The notes beneath the pieces were generated by a model. That model was not told where the DNA came from. It saw nothing but the letters and a program-made list of their open reading frames with translations, and made no database searches. A DNA stretch of 64,000 nt from Scatosoma sp045533485 (GTDB taxonomy: Bacteria; Bacillota; Clostridia; Christensenellales; Borkfalkiaceae), in assembly GCA_045533485.1 (NCBI GenBank), contig JAZSHX010000046.1, positions 22,800-86,799 on the forward strand. The letters run 5' to 3'. Positions 41,649-49,594 of the stretch are shown piece after piece (position 1 is the first letter of the stretch; every line of letters starts with the position of its first letter). The translations under genes were made by a program, and so were the position numbers.

Positions 41649-42510
41649 TTACACGCACGCTCCTTATGTCCTTTTGTAACTGTTCTTGCAGGGCTTGCGC
41701 CGTCGAAAATTTTTGCACGCCGCGCAACCAACGCACAAAGCAAATTTTTATCGTTTTGCCGTATAAATCGCCGTCAAAACCGTCCAAATACGTTTCCGTC
41801 AGCACCTGCGCATTGTCAAACGTAGGCCGCGCGCCGTAGTTGGTTATCCCCGTATAGCATTGATTATCCACCCAAACCTGCGTTTGGTAAACGCCTTGCT
41901 TGAGTGCAAATTTTTCCTTTGGATAAGCAACGTTCGCCGTAGGAAACCCCAGCGTTTTCCCCACGCTTCTGCCCTTTTCCACTTCGCCAAGCAGGAAAAA
42001 GCTTCCCCCTAAAATACGGCTTGCCTTTTCCGCATCGCCGTTTGCAAGCGCAATTTTCACAAGCGTTGCGCTTGCCTTTTCTCCGTCGATTGCAAGCAGT
42101 TTTTCCACTTCAACGCATACCTGTGTGGCACGTTTGAGTGTTTTAGGCGTTCCCTTTGCCTGTTTACCAAACCTAAAATCATCTCCGCAAACAAACGCCT
42201 TTACGCAAAATTCCTTTTGCAAAAGCGCAACAAACTCCACGGGCGACATATCCTTAATTTCCGCAAACGGCAACACGAACGAAAAATCAACGCCGTTTTC
42301 ACGGAAAATTTTTTCTCTTTCCTTTTCGGTAAACAAATTGCTTTCGCCTTTACCGCCCGAAATGGTCATAATGCCTATCGGGAGCGCAAACGTTTTGGCG
42401 CGTTCTACCAACTTTTTATGCCCCAAATGCAAACCGTCAAAACCGCCAAGCAGCATCACGCAGGCATCGCCCTTTGACCATTTTTCCGTTAATCGTACCG
42501 TTTTTAACAT
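41641..42510 (-). CDS. ribF: Bifunctional riboflavin kinase / FAD synthetase
   Basis: Makes FMN and FAD from riboflavin. The 289-residue protein has an N-terminal nucleotidyltransferase domain (GGFDGLHLGH near 22) and a C-terminal flavokinase domain with K-T-L-G-F-P-T-A-N near 187 and N-Y-G-x-R-P-T near 225. It overlaps truB by 7 bases; truB-ribF is a standard pair, but usually follows rbfA rather than pheT. Confidence 0.95.
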   Translation of the reverse strand: MLKTVRLTEKWSKGDACVMLLGGFDGLHLGHKKLVERAKTFALPIGIMTISGGKGESNLFTEKEREKIFRENGVDFSFVLPFAEIKDMSPVEFVALLQKEFCVKAFVCGDDFRFGKQAKGTPKTLKRATQVCVEVEKLLAIDGEKASATLVKIALANGDAEKASRILGGSFFLLGEVEKGRSVGKTLGFPTANVAYPKEKFALKQGVYQTQVWVDNQCYTGITNYGARPTFDNAQVLTETYLDGFDGDLYGKTIKICFVRWLRGVQKFSTAQALQEQLQKDIRSVRVND

Positions 42511-43385
42511 AACTTCGTCTTGATTTTCACGTTACAATCTTGCACCTGCGCAATGCCGTAAAAATGCTCTCCGTTATAAATTTTATAAAGCCCGTCCTGT
42601 TCGTCCACGCTTACGGGCGCGCCGTGGAAAAATCGCTCTGCCTTTTTGCCCGTCAGCGTAAGCGTAGGATACGGCAACACGCTGTCCGTTTTTATCACGT
42701 ACTTTTCCAGCTCGCTCGCAGGCAAATCTTCTTCCAAAAGCGCGTGGGGTATCGCATTTCCCAGCGTGAACACACCGCTTTTTTCACGGCGCAAACTGCT
42801 CATCACCGCCTGCGTACCAAGGGCAGCCGCCATATCGCGCGCAATCGAACGAATATACGTACCGCCACCGCACTTAATACGGAATAAATACGCGTTGGCA
42901 TTATCCGCTTTTCCCAAACAATCAATGCTTTCAATGCGTACCTGCTTGGGGGTAAGCTCAAATTCCACCCCTGCGCGAGCCAACTCGTATCCGCGTTTTC
43001 CGTTGACGTTTTTCGCGCTGTATTTAGGCGGCATTTGCATAATATCGCCCACCAAATCAGGAAGTACCGATTGCACATTTTCCGGCGTAGGAATTTCCCC
43101 ACCGAAAACAAGCTCGCCCGTGCTATCGAGCGTATCCGACGTTACGCCAAAGGTAAACTCCGCCACGTAGATTTTTTCCTTTTGTAAAAAGTAATCGAAA
43201 AGCCGCGCCGCGTTCCCGATACCCACGGGCAAAACGCCGCTGGCAAGCGGATCAAGCGTGCCCATATGTCCACACGGAAAACCGGTCAACCACTTGCATT
43301 TATTGACAACCGCCCCCGAGGTAATCCCCGAGGGTTTGTCCACGTTGAAAAATCCAAACGATTGTATCTTTTCCGTTCTTTTCAT
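42504..43385 (-). CDS. truB: tRNA pseudouridine(55) synthase
   Basis: Forms pseudouridine 55 in the T-loop of tRNAs. The 293-residue protein has the KPSGITS motif near 19 and the catalytic aspartate in GTLDPLASGVLP (D near 45). The start has GGAG 7 bases upstream and lies 13 bases after pheT. Confidence 0.95.
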   Translation of the reverse strand: MKRTEKIQSFGFFNVDKPSGITSGAVVNKCKWLTGFPCGHMGTLDPLASGVLPVGIGNAARLFDYFLQKEKIYVAEFTFGVTSDTLDSTGELVFGGEIPTPENVQSVLPDLVGDIMQMPPKYSAKNVNGKRGYELARAGVEFELTPKQVRIESIDCLGKADNANAYLFRIKCGGGTYIRSIARDMAAALGTQAVMSSLRREKSGVFTLGNAIPHALLEEDLPASELEKYVIKTDSVLPYPTLTLTGKKAERFFHGAPVSVDEQDGLYKIYNGEHFYGIAQVQDCNVKIKTKLC

Positions 43386-43398
43386 TTACCTGCTCCGC

Positions 43399-45876
43399 TT
43401 ATCGAAGTTCTACGCCAAGCTTAAATTTCAAATTGCCCAAAATCTTCTTCACGAAATTATCCAAATTTTCGGGCGTGAACGCTTTTTCCGCGCTTGCGTC
43501 GGGCGTAAACGTCAGCTTGAACGCCATACTCTTTTTCCCTTCGGGCACTTGACCGCCGCGGTACACGTCGAACAGCACCGCTTTCGTCACGTATTTACAA
43601 GAATGCATCAACACGTCTTGCACCTGTTCGCAAGTGAGTGCTTCGTCTGCGATAAGCGCAAGGTCTCTATCCACCGCAGGGAATTTCGGCAAGTTGGTAT
43701 AACGCACCGCGTCGTCCATAACTTCCGCAAGTGCCGCCAAATCAAATTCGCCAAGATACACTTTTTTATCCAAACCAAGCGAAAGGGCGATAGCAGGGTC
43801 GAGTTCACCGAACGCACCCACGTATTTACCGTCTACAAGCACACACGCCGAAACGCCGGGGTGCAAGTAGGAAACTTGCGCTCTTTCATATTTGAAATGC
43901 AAATGGAACGCGTCCGCCAAACGCTCCACCGCGCCTTTCATATCGAAGAAATCGTTATCGCCGCCCCAAATACCAAGAACAAGATGTTTTTCTTCCGTGG
44001 GCTGTTCGTTTTTATCTTCCTTAGGATAATACACGTTCGCCACTTCAAAAAGTCGTCCTTCGTCGTTACCGCGGCGCACGTTACGCACAGCGTTTTGCAG
44101 CATAGACGGCGCAAGACAAGTGCGCATAATCGACAATTCTTCGCTAATCGGGTTCAAAATTTTCACAGTGTTTCTCAAAGCGTCGTTTTCGGGAAGCTTG
44201 ATTAAATCCAAATCCTTGGGCGAATAGAACGAATAATTATACGCTTCGTTAAACCCTTGAATACGAAGCACGTTTTTAAGGTGCAATTCCCGTTTTTGTT
44301 CTTCCGTCAAGCCGCCGCCCGTCACGCTTGCTTTTTGCAAGAACGTGGGCGTGATATGTTCATAGCCGTACATACGGATAATTTCTTCCGCCAAATCGGG
44401 ATACCCGTCGATATCGTCGCGATAACCGGGAATTTCCACCGTGAGTACGTTTTGTTCGCAGTTACATTTCAAGAAGGGCTTTTTCACGAATTTCGTTTCA
44501 ATCACGGGCTTAAAGTTCAAGTTCCCCAAAATACGCAAAATTTCTTCGTTGGGCACTTTGATACCCAAAAGCGCATTAATTTTTTCCACGCTTGCCGACA
44601 TCGTTCTGGGCGTCAAATCCGCCGCGCAAACGTCCTTGCAAAGCGTAGTCACCGTGCCGCAACCAAGTTCTTCAATCAAATGCAGCGCACGCGCCATACC
44701 CAAAGCGTTGGTGTACGCGTCAACGCCCTTTTCAAACCGCGAAGACGAATCGGACGATTGCCCAAGCGCACGCGACGTTTTGCGCACGTTATCACGCGCG
44801 AATTTCGCCGACTCAAAATACACGTTTTTCGTCGTGTCCTTGATACCGCTGTTCAAACCGCCCATAATCCCTGCAAGCGCCACGGGTTTTTCGCCGTCGC
44901 AAATCACCAAATTGTCCTGCGTAAGCGTAAATTCCTTTTCGTCAAGCGTCACGATTTTTTCACCGTTTTCCGCGCGTCTTACCACAATTTTTCTTTGCGC
45001 AAGCTCATCCGCGTCAAACGCGTGCATAGGTTGCCCCATTTCCAAAAGCACGAAGTTCGTGATATCCACGATAGGCGAAATGGAACGGATACCCGAAAGT
45101 GCCAAGCGTTTACGCATCCAAGCAGGCGAAACGCCGCCTTGTACGTTTTCTACAAAATGCCCTACGTAACGGGGGCAAAGGTCGGGCGCAAGCACTTCCA
45201 CCGCTACGTCGTCCGCTTGCGTTTGCTCCGCCGTGAAAGAAACGTCGGGGTGTTTCAGCGGCTTATCCAAAACCGCCGCCACTTCGCGCGCCATCCCCAA
45301 AATACATTGACAATCGGGGCGGTTTGCCGTGACGGAAATATCAAAAATCCAGTCGTCCAAACCCACGATTTTCTTAATATCTTCGCCCACGGGCGCATCC
45401 TTAGCCAAATCCAACAGCCCGTCCACTTCCGCACCGGGATAATAATCGTCGTTGATACCAAGCTCTTCGCCCGAGCAAAGCATACCAAACGATTCCACGC
45501 CGCGCAGCTTGCCTTTCTTAATTTTCTTGATACCGTCGGGGTTCTTTTCCAGCATAGCGGGATTGCTTTCTACAACCGTCGAACCGTCCAACGCGCAAGG
45601 CGTTTTCATACCCACGTAAACGTTGGGCGCGCCCGTTACAATTTGCAATTCTCTGCCGTATTCGTCGCCGCAATCCACCACGCAAATTTGCATATGGTCG
45701 CTGTCGGGGTGCGGCATCAATGCCTTGACTTCCCCCACTACAACGCGGCTGATTTTTTCGCCAAGGTAAATAAGCTCTTCCACTTCAAAACCGCAGGAGA
45801 AGAGTTTTTCCGCAAGCTCTTGCGCGGAAACGTCAATGTCTACGTAATCTTTTAACCAACTGAAAGGTGCTTTCAT
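43399..45876 (-). CDS. pheT: Phenylalanyl-tRNA synthetase beta subunit
   Basis: An 825-residue subunit with tRNA-binding EMAP-like domain (about 40-150), B3/4 editing domain (about 210-370), B5 domain (about 405-480), the inactive synthetase-like core and the C-terminal ferredoxin-fold anticodon-binding domain (about 730-825). It follows pheS by 18 bases and is regulated with it by the Phe T-box. Confidence 0.96.
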   Translation of the reverse strand: MKAPFSWLKDYVDIDVSAQELAEKLFSCGFEVEELIYLGEKISRVVVGEVKALMPHPDSDHMQICVVDCGDEYGRELQIVTGAPNVYVGMKTPCALDGSTVVESNPAMLEKNPDGIKKIKKGKLRGVESFGMLCSGEELGINDDYYPGAEVDGLLDLAKDAPVGEDIKKIVGLDDWIFDISVTANRPDCQCILGMAREVAAVLDKPLKHPDVSFTAEQTQADDVAVEVLAPDLCPRYVGHFVENVQGGVSPAWMRKRLALSGIRSISPIVDITNFVLLEMGQPMHAFDADELAQRKIVVRRAENGEKIVTLDEKEFTLTQDNLVICDGEKPVALAGIMGGLNSGIKDTTKNVYFESAKFARDNVRKTSRALGQSSDSSSRFEKGVDAYTNALGMARALHLIEELGCGTVTTLCKDVCAADLTPRTMSASVEKINALLGIKVPNEEILRILGNLNFKPVIETKFVKKPFLKCNCEQNVLTVEIPGYRDDIDGYPDLAEEIIRMYGYEHITPTFLQKASVTGGGLTEEQKRELHLKNVLRIQGFNEAYNYSFYSPKDLDLIKLPENDALRNTVKILNPISEELSIMRTCLAPSMLQNAVRNVRRGNDEGRLFEVANVYYPKEDKNEQPTEEKHLVLGIWGGDNDFFDMKGAVERLADAFHLHFKYERAQVSYLHPGVSACVLVDGKYVGAFGELDPAIALSLGLDKKVYLGEFDLAALAEVMDDAVRYTNLPKFPAVDRDLALIADEALTCEQVQDVLMHSCKYVTKAVLFDVYRGGQVPEGKKSMAFKLTFTPDASAEKAFTPENLDNFVKKILGNLKFKLGVELR

Positions 45877-45894
45877 TTTTTCTTCCCCCTTGCC

Positions 45895-46908
45895 TTATTC
45901 TTCAAACTGTTTGATGAAGCGCACGTCGTTTTCAAACAACGTCTTGATATTGTTGATGCCGTATTTGAGCATCGCGATACGCTCAATCCCCATACCGAAC
46001 GCAAAGCCCGTGTATTTATCGGGGTCTACGCCGCAATTTTCCAGCACGTGTCTATTCACCATACCTGCGCCAAGCACTTCAATCCAACCCGTGCCTTTGC
46101 AAAGTCGGCAACCCTTACCGCCGCATTCCGAACAGCTCAAATCCACTTCCACACTCGGCTCTGTAAACGGGAAATAGGACGGGCGCAAACGCACCTTCGT
46201 CGTTTCCGTGAACATCCTTTTTGCAAACTCTTGCAGCATACCCTGCAAATCGCAAAGCGTGATGCCCTTATCCACGACCAGCCCTTCCATTTGATGGAAC
46301 ATAGGCGAATGCGTAGCGTCGTCGTCCGAACGGAACACTCTGCCCGGCGACAAAATTTTAATGGGGGGATTATCCTTTTCCATCACGCGGATTTGCCCTG
46401 CCGAAGTTTGCGTACGAAGAAGCAAATTTTCCGCCAAATAGAAAGTGTCCTGCATATCGCGCGCAGGGTGATCCTTCGGCGTATTCAACGCCGTAAAGTT
46501 ATAATAATCCGTTTCAATTTCCGGTCCTTCAAACACCGTAAAGCCCATACCTGCGAAAATATCAATCAACTGATTTTTCACAAGCGTAATGGGATGCAAC
46601 GCGCCTGCCTTGTAATTTTTACCCGGCATCGTAATATCCACGCGTTCCGCTTCGTATTTTTGGCGCATTTCCATTTCACGCACTACCCCGCCGCGCGCTT
46701 CAAACTCCGCTTCCACGCTTTGTTTAAGTTCGTTGACCAGCTTGCCAAACGCAGGTCTGTCTTCCTTCGCCAAATCCTTCATGCCGCTCATAATGCCTTT
46801 GAGCTGCGTTTGGAATTGCACTTTCAGTTCGTACAACGCCCTGCCCGTTTGCGTTTGTTGCATTGCGGAAAGCACTTCTTCACGCAACGCTTGAATTTTT
46901 TCTTGCAT
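45895..46908 (-). CDS. pheS: Phenylalanyl-tRNA synthetase alpha subunit
   Basis: Catalytic subunit of 337 residues: an N-terminal coiled coil (1-85) and a class II core with motif 1 near the G-F-x-V-F-E-G-P-E-I segment (about 130), motif 2 near R-V-F-R-S-D-D-x-D-A-T-H (about 200) and motif 3 near F-A-F-G-M-G-I-E-R (about 310). First gene behind the T-box. Confidence 0.97.
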   Translation of the reverse strand: MQEKIQALREEVLSAMQQTQTGRALYELKVQFQTQLKGIMSGMKDLAKEDRPAFGKLVNELKQSVEAEFEARGGVVREMEMRQKYEAERVDITMPGKNYKAGALHPITLVKNQLIDIFAGMGFTVFEGPEIETDYYNFTALNTPKDHPARDMQDTFYLAENLLLRTQTSAGQIRVMEKDNPPIKILSPGRVFRSDDDATHSPMFHQMEGLVVDKGITLCDLQGMLQEFAKRMFTETTKVRLRPSYFPFTEPSVEVDLSCSECGGKGCRLCKGTGWIEVLGAGMVNRHVLENCGVDPDKYTGFAFGMGIERIAMLKYGINNIKTLFENDVRFIKQFEE

Positions 46909-46946
46909 AATCGCTTATTCTCCTTCGCGTTTATTTACTTTGATTA

Positions 46947-46984
46947 TAAAAAACCGCCCTGCGCGCCTTATCAGCGCGCAGGGC
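46947..46984 (-). terminator. T-box-controlled terminator of pheST
   Basis: An 11-base GC-rich stem (46974-46984 with 46956-46966, 7-base loop) followed on the minus strand by GGTTTTTT. It lies immediately downstream of the T-box sequence, as the competing structure of an antiterminator should. Confidence 0.92.
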
Positions 46985-47214
46985 GAATAGCTTTCGCGGT
47001 ACCACCTGCGTTCACACGGAAACCCCGTGCCTTATTTTGCGTCGTCACGCCACGCCTTGCGTTTCCCCCTACTGCTTATTTCAAGGGAACAGCTCCAAAG
47101 TGAAAGGGTAATTTTTTCGTCCTTGCGCGTCTTTCAGCCCACGAACGCGCTCTCTTATCAAGACGGCGTTAAAAAACACCCGCTTTTTCCTTGCCTTTAT
47201 TTATTTTTTCGATT
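46947..47214 (-). ncRNA. T-box leader (Phe) of the pheS operon
   Basis: The conserved T-box core GGTGGTACCGCG is at 46995-47006, followed at once by the terminator. Upstream elements include an AGAGAG near the base of stem I (about 47150-47155), the GGAGCTG stretch (about 47089-47095) that typically precedes stem III, and a candidate UUC specifier at 47102-47104 followed by a purine. Uncharged Phe-tRNA should stabilise the antiterminator and switch on the operon. The specifier choice is inferred; the T-box core is direct. Confidence 0.93.
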
Positions 47215-47220
47215 ATCGCT

Positions 47221-47249
47221 ATTATACTCTTTTCTAAAAGAAAAGTCAA
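47221..47249 (-). promoter_or_regulatory. Sigma-A promoter of the T-box operon
   Basis: -35 TTGACT (47244-47249), 17-base spacer, perfect -10 TATAAT (47221-47226). The spacer contains a perfect 7-base dyad (CTTTTCT, 3-base loop, AGAAAAG; 47229-47245), which could be an operator or chance. Confidence 0.88.
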
Positions 47250-47259
47250 ACGATTTTCC

Positions 47260-47895
47260 TTATTTTTCGCTTTGCTTTTTCAGCAAATCCCTAATTTCTT
47301 CCAAAAGACGAGTATTTGCCATCGCTTTTTCTTCCGCTTCCGCAGCTTCCTTGGCCGCCTTTTCCGCCGCCGCTTGTTCTTCCGCTTGTTTTTGCGCCTT
47401 CAAAGCCGCCTTTTGTTCTTCGTAAATAGCAATCGCTTGCTTTTTGGAAACTCTTTGTTCCGCGCGGATTTTTAATACGGCTTTTTTATCGCTAAGCTCC
47501 AACCCTTCCATCGCTCTTGCCTGCGCTTCCGCTACGCCGTTGATAATTTTGATAATCATAAACAACGCGAACGCAATGATTAAGAAATTGATAATCGAAG
47601 AGATAAACGCACCCCAGTCGATATAAATAGAGTTCGCCAAATCGATTGCGCCGTCTTCCAAGTAAGCAGGCGTACCCAAAATAGTCACCGCGCCTTCCAA
47701 CCCGTCCTTACCAACGATTACCGCAATTAGCCAGTTGACAAGCGGTTTTAATACGTAGTTGCTAAGCCCGTTGACAATCGCGGTAAACGCACCGCCGACA
47801 ACGATACCGACGGACATATCCAGCACGTTGCCGCGCGTGATAAACTTCTTAAATTCGCCGAAAAATCTTTTCAAAAATCCCTTTTTCTTTTCCAT
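47260..47895 (-). CDS. mscL: Large-conductance mechanosensitive channel with extended C-terminus
   Basis: Osmotic emergency valve. The first helix carries the family pattern F-I-T-R-G-N-V-L-D-M-S-V-G-I-V-V-G-G-A-F (about 19-38), the second helix is about 90-118. After this comes a helical tail of about 85 residues rich in A, E, K and Q ending in a short second helix, making 211 residues against the usual 130-150. It has a consensus promoter of its own. Confidence 0.95.
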   Translation of the reverse strand: MEKKKGFLKRFFGEFKKFITRGNVLDMSVGIVVGGAFTAIVNGLSNYVLKPLVNWLIAVIVGKDGLEGAVTILGTPAYLEDGAIDLANSIYIDWGAFISSIINFLIIAFALFMIIKIINGVAEAQARAMEGLELSDKKAVLKIRAEQRVSKKQAIAIYEEQKAALKAQKQAEEQAAAEKAAKEAAEAEEKAMANTRLLEEIRDLLKKQSEK

Positions 47896-47939
47896 TGTTT
47901 TTCACTTCCTTTCTTTCGTTTTGCATAACGCTTTCTATT

Positions 47940-47968
47940 ATTATAACGCATTTATAAAGCTTTGTCAA
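47940..47968 (-). promoter_or_regulatory. Consensus sigma-A promoter of mscL
   Basis: Perfect -35 TTGACA (47963-47968), 17-base spacer, perfect -10 TATAAT (47940-47945). The strongest promoter in the window by consensus. Confidence 0.92.
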
Positions 47969-47980
47969 CAACCGCACCAT

Positions 47981-48021
47981 AAAAAAACGCAAAAATCGCC
48001 GTGTGCGCTTTGCGTTTTTTT
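47981..48021. terminator. Bidirectional terminator after the small helical genes
   Basis: Perfect 13-base arms (47981-47993 with 48009-48021) with a 15-base loop, A-run on one side and T-run on the other. It starts 2 bases after the stop of the 72-residue gene and insulates mscL. Confidence 0.82.
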
Positions 48022-48023
48022 CG

Positions 48024-48242
48024 TTATTTATTCTCAATCGCCGTACCGCTCATTAAATCCTGCAAGAAAAGCATATTTTCCGCCGTTTCCTGCAAAAGCG
48101 CAATCAGCGTATCGCGCGCTTCCTTTCTCCACACTTGCAAAAGCGCCTGTTCATATTCCGCCATCAGCGTTTTTTCCATATAAAACGCGTCGCGCAAACT
48201 GTCAAATTCATTGAGCGTAATCTCCCGTTTTTCCAGCTTCAT
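48024..48242 (-). CDS. Small all-helical protein, CotF/coat-like
   Basis: A 72-residue protein, predicted as two helices. The pattern L-N-E-F-D-S-L-R-D-A-F-Y-M-E-K-T-L-M-A-E-Y-E resembles the first helices of small ferritin-like spore-coat (CotF-type) proteins of Clostridia, but the similarity is short. Its ATG overlaps the upstream stop (ATGA), and the pair is followed by a strong terminator, so I regard it as real. Confidence 0.65.
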   Translation of the reverse strand: MKLEKREITLNEFDSLRDAFYMEKTLMAEYEQALLQVWRKEARDTLIALLQETAENMLFLQDLMSGTAIENK

Positions 48243-48505
48243 GATTCACTCTCCTTTGCGTTCACTTCGTACCTGTCCACGTCCTTTTTGCGTTTTTCGC
48301 ATTTTTCGTCCTTACCGCACGCCAAGCTTTGCAGCGTCAATTTTCTTTCCGCGTGCTTTACCGCAAGTGTTTCCATATCTTCCGCAAGCGCCGCGTCCGT
48401 CAACAGTCTTGCGTAAATTTTCATTTTCTTTTCCGCCAAATCTTCCACTTCGCTCACACGCATCAGCGCGCACTTTTCCCTTTGCATACGCTCTTCGTTT
48501 TGCAT
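48239..48505 (-). CDS. Small charged helical protein of unknown function
   Basis: An 88-residue protein, almost wholly helical, rich in E, K, R and A, with two cysteines in A-C-G-K-D-E-K-C near 63-69. AGGGGG stands 8 bases before the ATG. It lies between nth and the 72-residue gene and overlaps the latter by 4 bases. Not recognised; possibly partners with the next small protein. Confidence 0.65.
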   Translation of the reverse strand: MQNEERMQREKCALMRVSEVEDLAEKKMKIYARLLTDAALAEDMETLAVKHAERKLTLQSLACGKDEKCEKRKKDVDRYEVNAKESES

Positions 48506-48560
48506 AAAAAATCCCCCTGTTTTTATTTATTATTGTAAAAACGGGAGAGTTTTATTCTAT

Positions 48561-49193
48561 TCAATTTTGTTTTTTATAAAAATCGCACACGGAAGCAAGC
48601 GTACAATTTTGACAATCGGGCTTTTGCGAATGGCAAACTTTTCTGCCGTGCCAAATCAACCAGTGATGCGCGCTTGACCAATCGCTTTTGGGTATGGCTT
48701 TGTTCAGCCCTGCTTCCACTTCCAAAGGCGTTTTGCCCTTAGCCAACCCCAAACGGTTGCCCACGCGGAACACGTGCGTATCTACGGCAATCGCGTCGCC
48801 GCCAAACGCCACCGCATACACCACGTTCGCCGTCTTTTTCCCAACGCCTGCAAGCGACATCAACTCGTCAACAGTAGACGGCACTTCGCCGTTAAACTTT
48901 TCGATAATATCCAGCGACGCCGATAAAATATGCTGTGCTTTCATACGGTAAAAGCCACAGGAAAAGATATATTTCTCCAGCTCCGCTTGCGAAAGCGAAA
49001 GCATACTTTGCGGTGTGTTATGCTTTTCAAAAAGCACACGCGTCACCTTATTCACTCTTTCGTCCGTACACTGCGCAGATAAAATAACCGCCACCAACAA
49101 TTCGTACGGACTGCTATAAAGCAACGCCGGCTTTGCGCCCTTATACAGTTTTTCAAGTTCGGCAAGCGCCGTTTGTTTTTGTTTTCTGTTCAT
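48561..49193 (-). CDS. nth: Endonuclease III
   Basis: Base-excision repair glycosylase/AP lyase for oxidised pyrimidines. The 210-residue protein has the helix-hairpin-helix with K120 (LAGVGKKTA), catalytic D138 (VDTHVFRV) and the iron-sulphur cysteines C187, C194, C197 and C203. The promoter lies so close that the mRNA leader would be only about 3 bases. Confidence 0.95.
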   Translation of the reverse strand: MNRKQKQTALAELEKLYKGAKPALLYSSPYELLVAVILSAQCTDERVNKVTRVLFEKHNTPQSMLSLSQAELEKYIFSCGFYRMKAQHILSASLDIIEKFNGEVPSTVDELMSLAGVGKKTANVVYAVAFGGDAIAVDTHVFRVGNRLGLAKGKTPLEVEAGLNKAIPKSDWSSAHHWLIWHGRKVCHSQKPDCQNCTLASVCDFYKKQN

Positions 49194-49202
49194 AGTGCTT
49201 TG

Positions 49203-49231
49203 AGTATAGCACCTTTTTACTTTTTTTGCAA
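49203..49231 (-). promoter_or_regulatory. Sigma-A promoter of nth, nearly leaderless
   Basis: -35 TTGCAA (49226-49231), 17-base spacer, extended -10 TGC-TATACT (49203-49208). Only 9 bases separate the -10 from the nth ATG, and no Shine-Dalgarno fits between. Confidence 0.75.
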
Positions 49232-49264
49232 GCGCTTGTTGTAAATTTTCAATAAATCTCCGCG

Positions 49265-49528
49265 CTATTTTCCATAATACGGCGTTATCGAAGTATAGCC
49301 GTTGATAAATTCCGTTTTATAAAACCCCTTAAACGAACCGTATCCGCCCACCTTCAAGACAGCCCTTGCACGCACGAAATACCGCGCGTCAAACCGCACG
49401 CACAGTCCACACCCGATACGCGCTTCCTTAGGCGTTGGCACGGTCGTTGCCGCCACCCCCACTTCCTGCAACCGCTGTAAATACTCCAAGCTATGCGCAC
49501 GCGAACGAAACACCGCCAAAATCATCAT
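49265..49528 (-). CDS. DUF3343 protein (putative Se/S carrier-like)
   Basis: An 87-residue protein matching the DUF3343 pattern: a beta strand, then a helix, then the T-V-P-T-P-K-E-A-R-I-G-C-G-L segment with a conserved cysteine (C40; a second at C43 region GCGLCV). The C-terminus is aromatic and glycine-rich. Such proteins occur next to selenium/sulphur-handling genes; here it is divergent from a cysteine desulfurase-like gene 66 bases away. AGGAG is 10 bases from the first ATG. Confidence 0.8.
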   Translation of the reverse strand: MMILAVFRSRAHSLEYLQRLQEVGVAATTVPTPKEARIGCGLCVRFDARYFVRARAVLKVGGYGSFKGFYKTEFINGYTSITPYYGK

Positions 49529-49594
49529 AAGTCATATACTCCTACGTTTAAGAATACTATATTGTATGTTATATCCGTATAGAGAGGTGCATAT

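Noticed and set aside
44257..45855. Plus-strand open frame of 532 codons
   Set aside because: Antisense to pheT, low-complexity H/R/F-rich translation, no ribosome site.
47849..48037. 62-codon minus-strand frame across the mscL promoter region
   Set aside because: It covers a consensus promoter and a terminator and has no protein-like features.
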